Positions 38,032 through 46,969 of a DNA stretch of 53,861 nt are shown here, in pieces (the first letter of the stretch is position 1; each line of letters opens with the position of its first letter). Origin of the DNA: Pantoea allii. GTDB taxonomy: Bacteria > Pseudomonadota > Gammaproteobacteria > Enterobacterales > Enterobacteriaceae. The position numbers were made by a program, and so were the translations under genes. Below the pieces are notes generated by a model. It searched no databases. It saw only the letters and a program-made list of their open reading frames with translations, and had not been told where the DNA came from. The DNA is taken from contig NZ_NTMH01000015.1 of NCBI RefSeq assembly GCF_002307475.1, positions 1 to 53,861 on the forward strand, read 5' to 3'.

Positions 38032-38750
38032 GATAAAGCTCCTTTATGACCCGAAAATAACCGGGTGAAATCCGGCAACGTTTCGCCTCCGCGTTCAAAG
38101 TGCAGGCTGGAAACAATATGTTCAAAGTGGTGCTGCATCGAGGTGGTTAGCGGCACTAACGCCTTATCTCGTAAACGTTTTAACAGTTGCTCATGATCAT
38201 CACAGCGGCAACCGCGCTGCCAGGGAGCGCCCCAGGCGGCAATGACCAGGGAAGATCGTTGGGTCAGTCGCGTAACGAGATCGGTTAACACCTGATTGCC
38301 GGAAATAGCCTGCAGCTGGATATGAAACGCCGCCGACAGACGAATTGCCGCAGGGCCATCATGCTGTTCGATGGCCGCCTTTTCCTGCTCAACCAGCGCA
38401 GCCAACGCGGCAAGGTGAGGTGCCTGCATATGTTCCAGTACGGCAGGAAGGTTGGCGCATTCGAGTAGACTGCGGGTTCGGAAAATGTCACGCGCTTCCT
38501 CCACTCCGGGCGTCGCGACATGTGCACCACGTTTGGGCGTAAGCGTCACCATTTGCACCGCAGCAAGGCGCTGCAACACTTTCCGAATGCCTGTGCGGCT
38601 GACACCGAATACGTCTGAAAGCGCCTCTTCCGGTAATTTACTTCCGGGTGGCAACTGATGTTCGACAATGGCGTTCATCAACGCCTGATAGATAGGCTCA
38701 TCTTTATCATGCAGATCGGCCGCCGTTCTCTGGCCTGTTTCACTCTTCAT
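38028..38750 (-). CDS. hpxS: GntR-family regulator HpxS (FadR subgroup)
   Basis: A 240-residue regulator with a winged HTH at residues 18-85 (ALSDVFGVSRTGIRKVLQRLAAVQMV) and a helical FCD effector domain with metal-binding His and Asp residues (RLSAAFHIQLQAISGN, later QHHFEHI). It is the first gene of hpxS-hpxA-hpxB and is divergent from the NCS1 permease. In Klebsiella, HpxS represses the hpx genes and responds to allantoin; the gene order here matches that role. Confidence 0.88.
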   Translation of the reverse strand: MKSETGQRTAADLHDKDEPIYQALMNAIVEHQLPPGSKLPEEALSDVFGVSRTGIRKVLQRLAAVQMVTLTPKRGAHVATPGVEEARDIFRTRSLLECANLPAVLEHMQAPHLAALAALVEQEKAAIEQHDGPAAIRLSAAFHIQLQAISGNQVLTDLVTRLTQRSSLVIAAWGAPWQRGCRCDDHEQLLKRLRDKALVPLTTSMQHHFEHIVSSLHFERGGETLPDFTRLFSGHKGALS

Positions 38751-38783
38751 TACCCGCTCCGGTAAACATCTTTGCGTAACTTA

Positions 38784-38815
38784 TCGTATACGTTAAAAAT
38801 AAATATTGTATACAA
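38784..38815. promoter_or_regulatory. Two GntR-type operator dyads between hpxS and the permease
   Basis: TCGTATACGT (38784-38793) and TTGTATACAA (38806-38815) both fit the TNGTN(0-3)ACNA pattern of FadR-subgroup GntR sites. Their centres are 22 bp apart, two helical turns, so a dimer-of-dimers on one DNA face is possible. Confidence 0.72.
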
Positions 38816-38891
38816 AAATCAAATTTGGCCTGGATCCTGCAACGTTTACACATAGGGTCATTTATTCATGTCTTTGAGAGGAGCAGGTTTC

Positions 38892-40391
38892 ATGCCAAAT
38901 CATTCAACGGTGGGTAACACATCGGCCTCTGAAGCCGAAGCAGCGTACAGTCCAAGGCTATGTAATGCAGACCTGGCGCCCACCCGCAATCAAAACTGGT
39001 CGTGGTACAACATCTTTTCGTTTTGGATGTCGGACGTACACAGCATGGGTGGATATGTGGTAGCGGCAAGCTTCTTTACGCTCGGGCTGGCCAGTTGGCA
39101 GGTGCTGCTGTGCCTGCTGGCAGGGATCTGTATCGTGCAGCTTTGCGCCAACCTGGTGGCTAAGCCGAGTCAAATGGCGGGCGTGCCTTATGCGGTTATT
39201 TGCCGTCAGGCATTTGGTGTCTTTGGTGCCAATATTCCGGCGGTGATTCGCGGATTGATTGCTTTCGCCTGGTACGGCATTCAGACCTGGCTGGCGGCCA
39301 ATGCGCTGATGCTGGTGCTGTTAAAGTTTTATCCTGCGCTCGAAAGTCTGACACACAGCCACTGGCTTGGCCTGTCTCAGTTAGGATGGTGCTGCTTTGG
39401 GGTGATGTGGATTCTCCAGGCCATGGTGTTCTGGCACGGCATGAGCGCGATCAAACGCTTTATTGATGTTGCCGGTCCTGCAGTTTACGTGGTGATGCTG
39501 GCGTTGGCCGGCTGGATTGTATACAAAACAGGTTTCGACGGTATTTCGTTTACGCTTGCCAGCAAACAACTGACGGCAGGTGAACAGACCTGGCAAATGA
39601 TTACCGCCACGGCGCTGGTTGTCTCTTACTTCTCAGGTCCGCTGCTGAATTTTGGCGATTTCTCGCGTTACAGCAAAAGCATGGGCGACATTCGTCGGGG
39701 TAATCGCTGGGGGCTGCCGTTCAACTTTCTGCTGTTCTCCATCGTTACCGTGGTGATTGTCTCCGGCACACAGTCGCTGTTTGGTAAAATGATCACCGAT
39801 CCAATCGAAACCGTCAGCATGGTGGGGAGTGATTTAGCCGTGGCAATTGGCCTGTTGACGATGATTACCGCCACGATTGGTATCAACATTGTTGCGAACT
39901 TTGTGTCACCCGCTTTCGATTTTTCAAACTGCTCACCGCAGAAAATTAGCTTCCGTACAGGTGGGATGATTGCGGCAGTAGGTTCGGTGCTGTTAACGCC
40001 CTGGAATCTTTTCCAGTCGCCGGAACTGATTCACTACACGCTGGATGTATTGGGCTCTTTTATCGGCCCACTGTTTGGCATTTTATTAGCGGATTTTTAT
40101 CTGATTAAAGGCGGCCGCGTTTATGTTGATGACCTGTTCGATGACACGCCAAAAGGACGCTACTGGTATCGCGGTGGATTTAATCCAAAAGCCATTGGTG
40201 CATTATTGCCTGCGGTCGCAATCTGCCTGGTGATCAGTTTTATCCCTGCCCTGCATCAGGTGGCCAACTTTAGCTGGTTTATTGGTGTGGCGCTGGCTGC
40301 CGGTGGCTACTGGATGGTGGCACGCGAAAAGCAGACCGTTGAGAAAGATCGCTCAATGGCTTCTGGTGCAGCGGTGATGCAGAAGGAATAG
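38892..40391 (+). CDS. NCS1-family allantoin/purine permease
   Basis: A 499-residue membrane transporter of the nucleobase-cation-symport-1 family with about 12 hydrophobic segments. NQNWSWYNIFSFWMSDVHSMGGYVVAASF opens the first helix, and SYFSGPLLNFGDFSRYSKS is the usual central substrate motif. It matches the HpxC-like allantoin permease position beside hpxS. The ATG at 38892 follows AGGAG; an ATG eight codons upstream lacks a ribosome site. It contains an internal copy of the operator 13-mer described in the findings. Confidence 0.9.
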   Translation: MPNHSTVGNTSASEAEAAYSPRLCNADLAPTRNQNWSWYNIFSFWMSDVHSMGGYVVAASFFTLGLASWQVLLCLLAGICIVQLCANLVAKPSQMAGVPYAVICRQAFGVFGANIPAVIRGLIAFAWYGIQTWLAANALMLVLLKFYPALESLTHSHWLGLSQLGWCCFGVMWILQAMVFWHGMSAIKRFIDVAGPAVYVVMLALAGWIVYKTGFDGISFTLASKQLTAGEQTWQMITATALVVSYFSGPLLNFGDFSRYSKSMGDIRRGNRWGLPFNFLLFSIVTVVIVSGTQSLFGKMITDPIETVSMVGSDLAVAIGLLTMITATIGINIVANFVSPAFDFSNCSPQKISFRTGGMIAAVGSVLLTPWNLFQSPELIHYTLDVLGSFIGPLFGILLADFYLIKGGRVYVDDLFDDTPKGRYWYRGGFNPKAIGALLPAVAICLVISFIPALHQVANFSWFIGVALAAGGYWMVAREKQTVEKDRSMASGAAVMQKE

Positions 40392-40431
40392 CGGCCTGTC
40401 CACAAGCCCTGTGGCTGTACAGTAACCCCAT

Positions 40432-40458
40432 AAAACGACTCTACGTAGAGTCGTTTTT
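40432..40458 (+). terminator. Intrinsic terminator of the NCS1 permease gene
   Basis: A perfect 26-bp palindrome (40432-40457) with A-run before, T-run after and an ACGT centre forms a hairpin with a TTTTT tail. It lies 40 bases past the permease stop and, being symmetric, could act in both directions. Confidence 0.9.
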
Positions 40459-40898
40459 CGTTGGGCCGCAGACCACCGGACTGCATTGATGAGGAATGAT
40501 TTTGACTGGTTTTTCTATTCAGCATTGAGTGCCCTGCCCTGCATCCGCGTATCAACACGCTATCTTGATGCATATCAGCCCTCCCTCTTTCGTAGAAACG
40601 CTCCGCGTTCGCATTGATCCTGTCTTTGCCAGCTGAAACTCAGTAGGTATAAAAAACTTAAAAATCATAAGCATAAACCTTTACAGAGTCAGCTAACCCT
40701 GTCGCAACGGCAAACAAAGAATGCGATGCCCCCACCAGACAAAAAATTCATTTCAAAACAAAAAATAGTTCAAATTGAAAGTTAAATAATTTATTTGTGA
40801 TCTATATAAAATATTTATCCATTCAAAACGATTATATTTTTTTGCGAGTTAAGGCGTAGCAAGCGCGAAAATCCAGGCAACCTTAAAGGAGTGGCAAC
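40459..40898. other. AT-rich gap before the sorbitol operon
   Basis: No gene is credible here; the reading frame opposite the permease end is a shadow. GC content falls from about 40640 onward. A CRP half-site and an AAATTGAAAG element lie near the srlA start, and the leader is long. Nothing recognisable as an insertion sequence or attachment repeat is seen in 40459-40640. Confidence 0.5.
40796..40811 (+). promoter_or_regulatory. Half-conserved CRP site upstream of srlA
   Basis: TGTGATCTATATAAAA carries the complete left arm of the CRP consensus but lacks the TCACA right arm. It lies about 95 bases before the srlA start in an AT-rich promoter region. CRP control of srl is known in E. coli. 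Confidence 0.4.
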
Positions 40899-41447
40899 AT
40901 GATTGATGCAATCACCTTTGGTGCGGAATGGTTTATTGGACTGTTCCAGAAAGGAGGTGAAGTTTTTGTCGGCATGGTGACAGGAATTTTACCTTTGTTA
41001 ATTAGTTTATTAGTCGTAATGAACGCGTTGATCAGATTCGTAGGGCAGCATCGAATTGAGCGACTGGCACAAAAATGTGCGGGCAACCCTGTTTCACGCT
41101 ATCTGCTTTTACCGCTTATCGGCACCTTCGTTTTTTGTAACCCTATGACACTCAGCCTGGGGCGATTTATGCCCGAAAAATACAAGCCAGGATACTACGC
41201 GGCCTCTTCGTACAGTTGCCATTCCATGAATGGATTATTTCCTCATGTTAATCCAGGCGAACTTTTTGTTTATTTAGGCGTTGCCAGTGGCCTGACAACC
41301 TTAGGTTTGCCCTTAGGCCCCCTTGCTGTTAGCTATTTTCTGGTTGGACTTTTTACTAATTTTTTTCGGGGCTGGATTACCGATCTCACCACCAGCCTGT
41401 TTGAAAAAAAGATGGGCATTAAGCTCGACAAAAACGTTCAGCTTTAA
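40899..41447 (+). CDS. srlA: Sorbitol-specific PTS component IIC
   Basis: A 182-residue integral membrane subunit of the glucitol/sorbitol phosphotransferase system, five residues shorter than E. coli Srl[35 protein letters not shown] and the [23 protein letters not shown] loop are distinctive. It has a strong AAAGGAG ribosome site. It heads srlAEBD and imports sorbitol together with SrlE and SrlB. Confidence 0.94.
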   Translation: MIDAITFGAEWFIGLFQKGGEVFVGMVTGILPLLISLLVVMNALIRFVGQHRIERLAQKCAGNPVSRYLLLPLIGTFVFCNPMTLSLGRFMPEKYKPGYYAASSYSCHSMNGLFPHVNPGELFVYLGVASGLTTLGLPLGPLAVSYFLVGLFTNFFRGWITDLTTSLFEKKMGIKLDKNVQL

Positions 41448-41464
41448 TAAAGGCGGAAAATAAA

Positions 41465-42481
41465 ATGACGACACAAATCCGTATCGAGAAAGGAAGCAGT
41501 GGCTGGGGCGGCCCTTTACAACTTGATATAACACCTGGGAAAAAAATTGTTTACATCACAGCAGGCACCCGACCGTCAATTGTGGACAGGCTCAGCGAAA
41601 TCACCGGTTGGGAAGCCGTAGATGGTTTTAAACAAGGTGAACCACCCGCTGATGAGATTGGCCTGGCAATCATCGATTGTGGTGGCACGCTACGTTGTGG
41701 TCTTTATCCCAAACGCGGTATTCCCACTGTGAATATCCATGCCACGGGGAAATCCGGACCGCTGGCGCAATATATTCTGGAGAACATTTATGTCTCTGGT
41801 GTTAAGCCTGAGAATATAAGCATCGTCAATGAAGAGCAGCATGACAGTAAAGAGCGGGTAAACGAGCATGACGCAAAGCTTGCTGCCCTGGCACCGTGTG
41901 ATTCAACTACGGGTAAAGATTACGATCCGAGTAAAAAAATCACCGAGCAAAGCGACGGTTTACTGGCAAAAATCGGCACGGGAATGGGGACCATCGTCGC
42001 CGAATTTTTCCAGGCCGGCCGCGATACAATCGATACCGTACTCAAGACTATTCTCCCTTTTATGGCATTCGTTGCTGCCATCATTGGAATCATCATGGCC
42101 TCAGGTTTGGGGGATATGATTGCCCACGGGCTGACCCCACTAGCCACCAATCCGCTTGGATTAATCACGTTGGCGTTAATTTGTTCGTTCCCGCTACTGT
42201 CGCCGTTCTTAGGACCGGGGGCGGTGATTGCCCAGGTTATCGGTGTACTTATTGGCGTTCAGATCGGACTGGGTAATATTCCGCCCCATCTTGCCCTGCC
42301 TGCCCTGTTTGCCATCAATGCACAAGCTGCTGCGGATTTTATTCCTGTCGGTTTATCGCTGGCGGAGGCGAAACAGGACACCGTGCGCGTGGGGGTTCCT
42401 TCTGTACTGGTAGGCCGTTTTCTGACCGGTGCACCGACTGTGCTGATTGCCTGGGCAGTCTCTGCTTTTATTTATCACTGA
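41465..42481 (+). CDS. srlE: Sorbitol-specific PTS component IIBC
   Basis: A 338-residue subunit with an N-terminal IIB domain carrying the phosphorylated Cys72 ([19 protein letters not shown]) and a C-terminal membrane domain from about residue 190. It passes phosphate from SrlB to sorbitol during import as sorbitol 6-phosphate. It starts 17 bases after srlA. Confidence 0.95.
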   Translation: MTTQIRIEKGSSGWGGPLQLDITPGKKIVYITAGTRPSIVDRLSEITGWEAVDGFKQGEPPADEIGLAIIDCGGTLRCGLYPKRGIPTVNIHATGKSGPLAQYILENIYVSGVKPENISIVNEEQHDSKERVNEHDAKLAALAPCDSTTGKDYDPSKKITEQSDGLLAKIGTGMGTIVAEFFQAGRDTIDTVLKTILPFMAFVAAIIGIIMASGLGDMIAHGLTPLATNPLGLITLALICSFPLLSPFLGPGAVIAQVIGVLIGVQIGLGNIPPHLALPALFAINAQAAADFIPVGLSLAEAKQDTVRVGVPSVLVGRFLTGAPTVLIAWAVSAFIYH

Positions 42482-42505
42482 ACGTTAACCTTCTGGAGAA
42501 AAGTC

Positions 42506-42865
42506 ATGACGCACTTTGAAACTGAAATAATCAAAGTTGGCATAAATGCCCACGATGCGCTGCTTGAAAACATGATGATTTTATTTCGGGAAGGCGCACC
42601 AGCCGATATTCAGGATTATTGCTTTATTCATCAGCATGGCATGCTGATGGGACATCCTGTAACGGGTTCAACCCTACAGCTGGGAGAAAGGTGTTATCCA
42701 GTGACCGCTATCGGTGAGGTCGCGATTGAGAACCTACGCGAGCTGGGACATATCACCGTCGTTTTCGATGGGCAGTCAATAGCGCAATTACCCGGATCAA
42801 TCCATGTCAGTGGAAAAGCGCCCGAAAGGATCACCCCTGAAACATCCGTCAAACTCTTTGCTTAG
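42506..42865 (+). CDS. srlB: Sorbitol-specific PTS component IIA
   Basis: A 119-residue cytoplasmic phosphocarrier of the glucitol IIA family. The candidate phosphorylated histidine is in YCFIHQHG (near residue 42). LREGAPADIQDYC and the C-terminal strand-rich body fit the family. It accepts phosphate from HPr and donates it to SrlE. Confidence 0.93.
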   Translation: MTHFETEIIKVGINAHDALLENMMILFREGAPADIQDYCFIHQHGMLMGHPVTGSTLQLGERCYPVTAIGEVAIENLRELGHITVVFDGQSIAQLPGSIHVSGKAPERITPETSVKLFA

Positions 42866-42874
42866 GAGCCTGTT

Positions 42875-43654
42875 ATGTCTGAAGTTGCTGTTGTAATCGG
42901 TGGAGGGCAAACGCTGGGTGCGTTTCTGGCGAAAGGATTGGCCGAAGCGGGCTACCGCGTTGCCGTAGCAGATTTGAAGGGTGAAAACGCCAGAAAAGTT
43001 GCCTCAGAAATTAACGCCGAATATGGCGCTGATCTGGCCGTGGGGTTTGAGGTTGATGCAACAGATGAGAAAAGTGTTATTGAGCTTGCTGGCAATATCG
43101 ATACGATCTTTAAACAGGTCAATGTGATGATTTATAGTGCCGGCATGGCAAAAGCCTCCTTCGTCACTGATTTTGCGTTAAAAGATTTTGAAGTATCTTT
43201 GCAGGTCAATCTCGTAGGTTATTTTCTTTGCGCGCGTGAATTTGCCAGGCTGATGATTCGCGATAATATTCCAGGCCGCATTATTCAGATTAATTCAAAG
43301 TCGGGTAAAACAGGCAGTAAACATAATTCGGGCTATAGTGCTGCTAAATTTGGCGGGGTAGGATTAACACAGTCCCTGGCACTTGATTTAGCGGATTATG
43401 GCATCACGGTACATTCACTGATGCTGGGTAATTTGCTCAAGTCGCCGATGTTTCAATCTCTGCTCCCCCAGTATGCAAAAAAATTGGGCATCTCGCCCGA
43501 CGAAGTTGAAGCCAGTTATATTGCGAAAGTGCCACTCAAACGCGGATGCGAGTATCAGGATGTCCTGAATGTCTTGTTGTTTTATGCCAGTGATAAATCC
43601 TCGTATTGCACTGGACAGTCTATCAACATCACGGGCGGTCAGGTGATGTTCTGA
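42875..43654 (+). CDS. srlD: Sorbitol-6-phosphate 2-dehydrogenase
   Basis: A 259-residue short-chain dehydrogenase, the same length as E. coli SrlD, that oxidises sorbitol 6-phosphate to fructose 6-phosphate with NAD+. The cofactor motif GGGQTLG (residues 9-15), the catalytic Ser in INSKSGK, and YSAAKFG are present. The C-terminus CTGQSINITGGQVMF is nearly identical to E. coli from memory. It starts nine bases after srlB. Confidence 0.95.
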   Translation: MSEVAVVIGGGQTLGAFLAKGLAEAGYRVAVADLKGENARKVASEINAEYGADLAVGFEVDATDEKSVIELAGNIDTIFKQVNVMIYSAGMAKASFVTDFALKDFEVSLQVNLVGYFLCAREFARLMIRDNIPGRIIQINSKSGKTGSKHNSGYSAAKFGGVGLTQSLALDLADYGITVHSLMLGNLLKSPMFQSLLPQYAKKLGISPDEVEASYIAKVPLKRGCEYQDVLNVLLFYASDKSSYCTGQSINITGGQVMF

Positions 43655-43696
43655 TCGACCCGATCATGATTAGCAGGCATCGCTCAGGAGAAGACG

Positions 43697-44062
43697 ATGA
43701 GTAGCGGGATAATTGCTGTAGCACTTTTAGCATGGCTGGCACATACGCTGTTTGGCTGGTATCAGCTACGAAGCTTTAACCGCATGTTAGATGGCTTATT
43801 TCAGCAAGGCAGAGTCGGAATTGGGCGTTCAGCATCTACCCGCTTCAATGTTGAACCACGCGTTATTATCGCACTCGCTGTAGATACAAAAGGACGAATC
43901 ATATCGGCTGTCATTATGAAAGGTTTCACCGTTTTTGCCCGTCCACGCGCGCTACCTTTGTTAAATGGCTGTTATCTTAATGATATAGATGCGAAAAAAA
44001 TTTTTCCTGAGCGTGAAACGTGTCAAAAAGCCTTACTTTCCGCCATATCAATGAAAGAGTAA
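43697..44062 (+). CDS. srlM: Glucitol operon activator SrlM (GutM)
   Basis: A 121-residue protein with one N-terminal membrane segment (IIAVALLAWLAHTLFGW) followed by a cytoplasmic domain. GutM is a positive regulator of the glucitol operon in E. coli. GIGRSASTRFNVEPRVIIALAVDTKGRI is family-typical. It lies between srlD and srlR. The downstream 80 bases hold an AAAGCAG / CTGCTTT pairing that may attenuate transcription. Confidence 0.9.
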   Translation: MSSGIIAVALLAWLAHTLFGWYQLRSFNRMLDGLFQQGRVGIGRSASTRFNVEPRVIIALAVDTKGRIISAVIMKGFTVFARPRALPLLNGCYLNDIDAKKIFPERETCQKALLSAISMKE

Positions 44063-44143
44063 TGTGTTAAATTGAAAGCAGGATGAAAATTACAGCACTG
44101 CTTTAATTTTGATAAAAAACACCTTTCAGATAAGGCTTTACCA

Positions 44144-44917
44144 ATGAAACCGCGACAAAGACAGGAAGCCATCCTTGCCTATCTACAAAAAAATGGCAAA
44201 ACCACAATTAGCGATCTGATCGAACATTTTAAAGCAACAGGCACCACTATTCGTAAAGATTTGACCGAGATGGAGAAGCGCAGTGAGGTTATTCGTATTC
44301 ACGGTGGCGTCATTCTGAGCCATGAAGAAGGCGATCAACCTATCGACCATAAAACACATATTAACAGTGACAGGAAAAGGCGCATTGCTGAATCGGCCGT
44401 ACAACTGGTTAACGATGGTGATTCGCTGATCCTTGATACCGGCAGCACAGTGCTCCAAATGGTCAGGCATCTGAAGCCGTTCAATAACATTACTGTTATG
44501 ACAAACAGCCTACACATTGTGAATGCGCTGATGGAATTAGATGGCGATCAGACCATTTTAATGCCTGGCGGAACGTTAAGAAAAAAGTCAGCTTCATTTC
44601 ATGGAGGGCTTGCCGAGTCAGCATTCCGCTCTTTTAACTTTGATAAGTTATTTATTGGCGCCGATGGCATTGATTTGGATATGGGGATCACCACCTTTAA
44701 TGAAGTTCATGCCGTCAGCACATCGATGTGCGCGGCTGCTGACAAGATTATTGTGTTAGCTGACTCATCCAAGTTTGGTCGCAAAAGTCCGAATGTTGTT
44801 TGCAGCCTGGATAAGGTTGATACCATTATCACGGATGCCGGTATTACTGCTCATTACCTTCAACAATTAGCGGATAAAAAAATCAACGTCATTGTCGCAG
44901 GAGGTGATGATGAATAA
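44144..44917 (+). CDS. srlR: Glucitol operon repressor SrlR (DeoR family)
   Basis: A 257-residue DeoR repressor. The N-terminal HTH (residues 3-57, [35 protein letters not shown]) and the DeoRC sugar-phosphate sensor ([17 protein letters not shown], later [21 protein letters not shown]) are complete. A sorbitol-derived phosphate is the likely ligand. The reading frame overlaps gutQ by eight bases. Confidence 0.93.
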   Translation: MKPRQRQEAILAYLQKNGKTTISDLIEHFKATGTTIRKDLTEMEKRSEVIRIHGGVILSHEEGDQPIDHKTHINSDRKRRIAESAVQLVNDGDSLILDTGSTVLQMVRHLKPFNNITVMTNSLHIVNALMELDGDQTILMPGGTLRKKSASFHGGLAESAFRSFNFDKLFIGADGIDLDMGITTFNEVHAVSTSMCAAADKIIVLADSSKFGRKSPNVVCSLDKVDTIITDAGITAHYLQQLADKKINVIVAGGDDE

Positions 44918-45869
44918 TCCAGAAGTGCTGCTGGACTATGCCAGAGAGGCGCTTTCGCTTGAAATTACCGAAGCTCAGAATCTGTTTAATAGTTTAAATG
45001 GTGAGTTTATACAAGCCTGCAAGCTGATTTTACAGTGTCAGGGGAAAACCATTGTTTCAGGAATCGGTAAATCCGGTCATATTGGTAAAAAAATAGCCGC
45101 CTCGCTGGCCAGCACAGGTACACCGGCTTTTTTTGTGCATCCCGCCGAGGCCTTGCATGGCGACCTTGGTATGATTACGTCTCATGACGTATTTATCTTT
45201 ATCTCTAATTCGGGCAGGGCCGCTGAACTGCAGATAATTATTCCTGCACTGCGGGCACTCCAGGTACCCATTATTGCGATAACCAACGTTACCAGTTCCT
45301 TTCTGGCACAACAGGCCGACTGCGTTTTACACCTTGCTGTCAATCGTGAAGCCTGCCCGATGGGGCTTGCTCCCACGTCAAGCGCCGTGAATACACTGTT
45401 AATCGGCGATGCCCTGGCGATGGCACTGATGCGTTCACGCGATTTCAACGAAGAGCAATTTGCCCGTTCCCACCCCGGCGGCAGCTTAGGTGCAGGCTTA
45501 CTTAATTCGGTTACGCAGCTCATGCGAAAAGGTAGCCGCATTCCTCGCGTCAATAAAAACGCCTCCGTTTTAGATGCGATGGAAGAACTTACCCGCACCG
45601 GTATGGGAATTGTTATTGCCTGCGATGATAACAATGATATTGAGGGTATTTTTACTGATGGCGACCTGCGTCGTGCCTTATTGGCAGGTAAAAAGCTGGA
45701 CGATCAACTTGAGCCACTCCTGACACGTCCCGGTTATAAACTGGCCGAGCACCTCAGCGTTGCGGCGGCTACGCAGAAATTATATGACCGACGCATTAGC
45801 GCGGCACCGGTGGTTAACCAACAAGGTAAGTTAGTCGGGGCCATCAATATCTATGATTTGCATAAATGA
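44910..45869 (+). CDS. gutQ: Arabinose-5-phosphate isomerase GutQ
   Basis: A 319-residue protein with an N-terminal SIS domain ([38 protein letters not shown], residues about 50-85) and two C-terminal CBS domains (from about 205). It interconverts ribulose 5-phosphate and arabinose 5-phosphate, the KDO precursor, redundantly with KdsD. The ATG at 44910 is five bases from AGGAGG; 44907 is a near alternative, and a TTG upstream is rejected. Confidence 0.93.
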   Translation: MNNPEVLLDYAREALSLEITEAQNLFNSLNGEFIQACKLILQCQGKTIVSGIGKSGHIGKKIAASLASTGTPAFFVHPAEALHGDLGMITSHDVFIFISNSGRAAELQIIIPALRALQVPIIAITNVTSSFLAQQADCVLHLAVNREACPMGLAPTSSAVNTLLIGDALAMALMRSRDFNEEQFARSHPGGSLGAGLLNSVTQLMRKGSRIPRVNKNASVLDAMEELTRTGMGIVIACDDNNDIEGIFTDGDLRRALLAGKKLDDQLEPLLTRPGYKLAEHLSVAAATQKLYDRRISAAPVVNQQGKLVGAINIYDLHK

Positions 45870-45915
45870 CATTCATGAGCGAGTGACTGAAACACCAGAA
45901 TACCTGAGAGGGAAT

Positions 45916-46584
45916 ATGGAATTATATATCGATAGTGCAGATACGTTTGCTATTCGCGAGATGGTAAAAATTTTACCCGTCAATGGCGTTACCACCAACC
46001 CTTCGCTGGTTGCTAAATCTGGCGTCGAACTGACGCACTTAATCAGTGACATCCGGACTATTTTGGGTGAGGAGAAACTTATCTTTGCTCAGGTTTTAGC
46101 AAGCGATACACCAAATATTATTCGCGAAGCGCAGTATCTGCATGAAATGTGCGCCAATATGGTCGTAAAAATACCCGTCAATCGTGCAGGGCTGGCCGCA
46201 ATGACTCAGTTGAAACAGCGTAACATTCCAACGTTAGGTACTGCGGTTTATTCCACGTCACAGGCGATGTTAGCGGCCTTCGCAGGCGCTGATTATATTG
46301 CGCCCTATTTTAATCGCATGGAAAATAACAATATTAATGCAAAGCAGGCCATTTCAGATATTCAGCAGTTTATTCAACTGCACAAGATGGATTGCAAAAT
46401 ACTCGCTGCCAGCTTTAAAAACACCACTCAGGTGGCAGACTGTCTGCTGGCGGGAGCGGCGGCTGTTACATTGCCTGTCGATGTTATGTGTGAAATGTTT
46501 AACTCCCCTCTGGCAAAGCACGCCATTGATGATTTCAGCCATGACTGGAATCAGGCATTTAACCGTCAGCAGTTGATTATTTAG
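45916..46584 (+). CDS. fsa: Fructose-6-phosphate aldolase (FSA-type transaldolase family)
   Basis: A 222-residue class I aldolase. Active-site residues Gln59, Lys85 (VVKIPVN, the Schiff-base lysine), Thr109 and Tyr131 all fall at the numbers known for E. coli FsaA. It splits fructose 6-phosphate into glyceraldehyde 3-phosphate and dihydroxyacetone. The MELYIDSADTF start has AGAGGG just upstream; a 21-codon extension overlapping gutQ is rejected. It follows gutQ by 46 bases in the same orientation, an unusual tail for a sorbitol operon. Confidence 0.92.
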   Translation: MELYIDSADTFAIREMVKILPVNGVTTNPSLVAKSGVELTHLISDIRTILGEEKLIFAQVLASDTPNIIREAQYLHEMCANMVVKIPVNRAGLAAMTQLKQRNIPTLGTAVYSTSQAMLAAFAGADYIAPYFNRMENNNINAKQAISDIQQFIQLHKMDCKILAASFKNTTQVADCLLAGAAAVTLPVDVMCEMFNSPLAKHAIDDFSHDWNQAFNRQQLII

Positions 46585-46719
46585 TTCTGCGAACGCGTTA
46601 ATAGTGCATAAGCGAGAGCAAGGTTTTGCTGCGGGCACAGCATCTTCTGTTTGGCAGCATTAACGCTTTGGACGAGTGAGTAAAGGGGGGAATGCTTCGT
46701 GCTTTCAGTCGCTAAAAAG

Positions 46720-46751
46720 CAAAAACGCCATGCTGATAACCAGCATGGCGT
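46720..46751 (-). terminator. Intrinsic terminator of tRNA-Asp
   Basis: On the minus strand an 11-bp perfect stem (ACGCCATGCTG / CAGCATGGCGT) with a 5-base loop is followed by TTTTTGCTTTTT. It starts eight bases past the tRNA 3' end. Confidence 0.93.
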
Positions 46752-46758
46752 CAAAATT

Positions 46759-46835
46759 TGGCGGAACGGACGGGGCTCGAACCCGCGACCCCCTGCGTGA
46801 CAGGCAGGTATTCTAACCAACTGAACTACCGCTCC
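46759..46835 (-). tRNA. aspV: tRNA-Asp (GTC)
   Basis: A 77-base tRNA with encoded CCA end. The acceptor stem, the GGTTCGAGCC T-arm and a GTC anticodon in CCTGTCACG are intact. It is identical over all 77 bases to the copy at 53462-53538. Its 3' end faces the sorbitol operon, the side on which islands normally integrate, and its position beside dnaQ matches aspV of E. coli. Confidence 0.97.
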
Positions 46836-46969
46836 GCGCTTTGTTCCCCGTCGGGAACGAGGCGCATATTAATCACAACGTCTTTACGCGTCAACGCTTT
46901 TCCCCGCGTAACATTCCGTTTGCTGCTATTTTCGCCCCAATGTTGATTTTACACACAAAACGTTGGCTT

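Noticed and set aside
40307..40573. 88-codon minus-strand frame over the permease end
   Set aside because: It reads through the terminator palindrome and has no recognised similarity.
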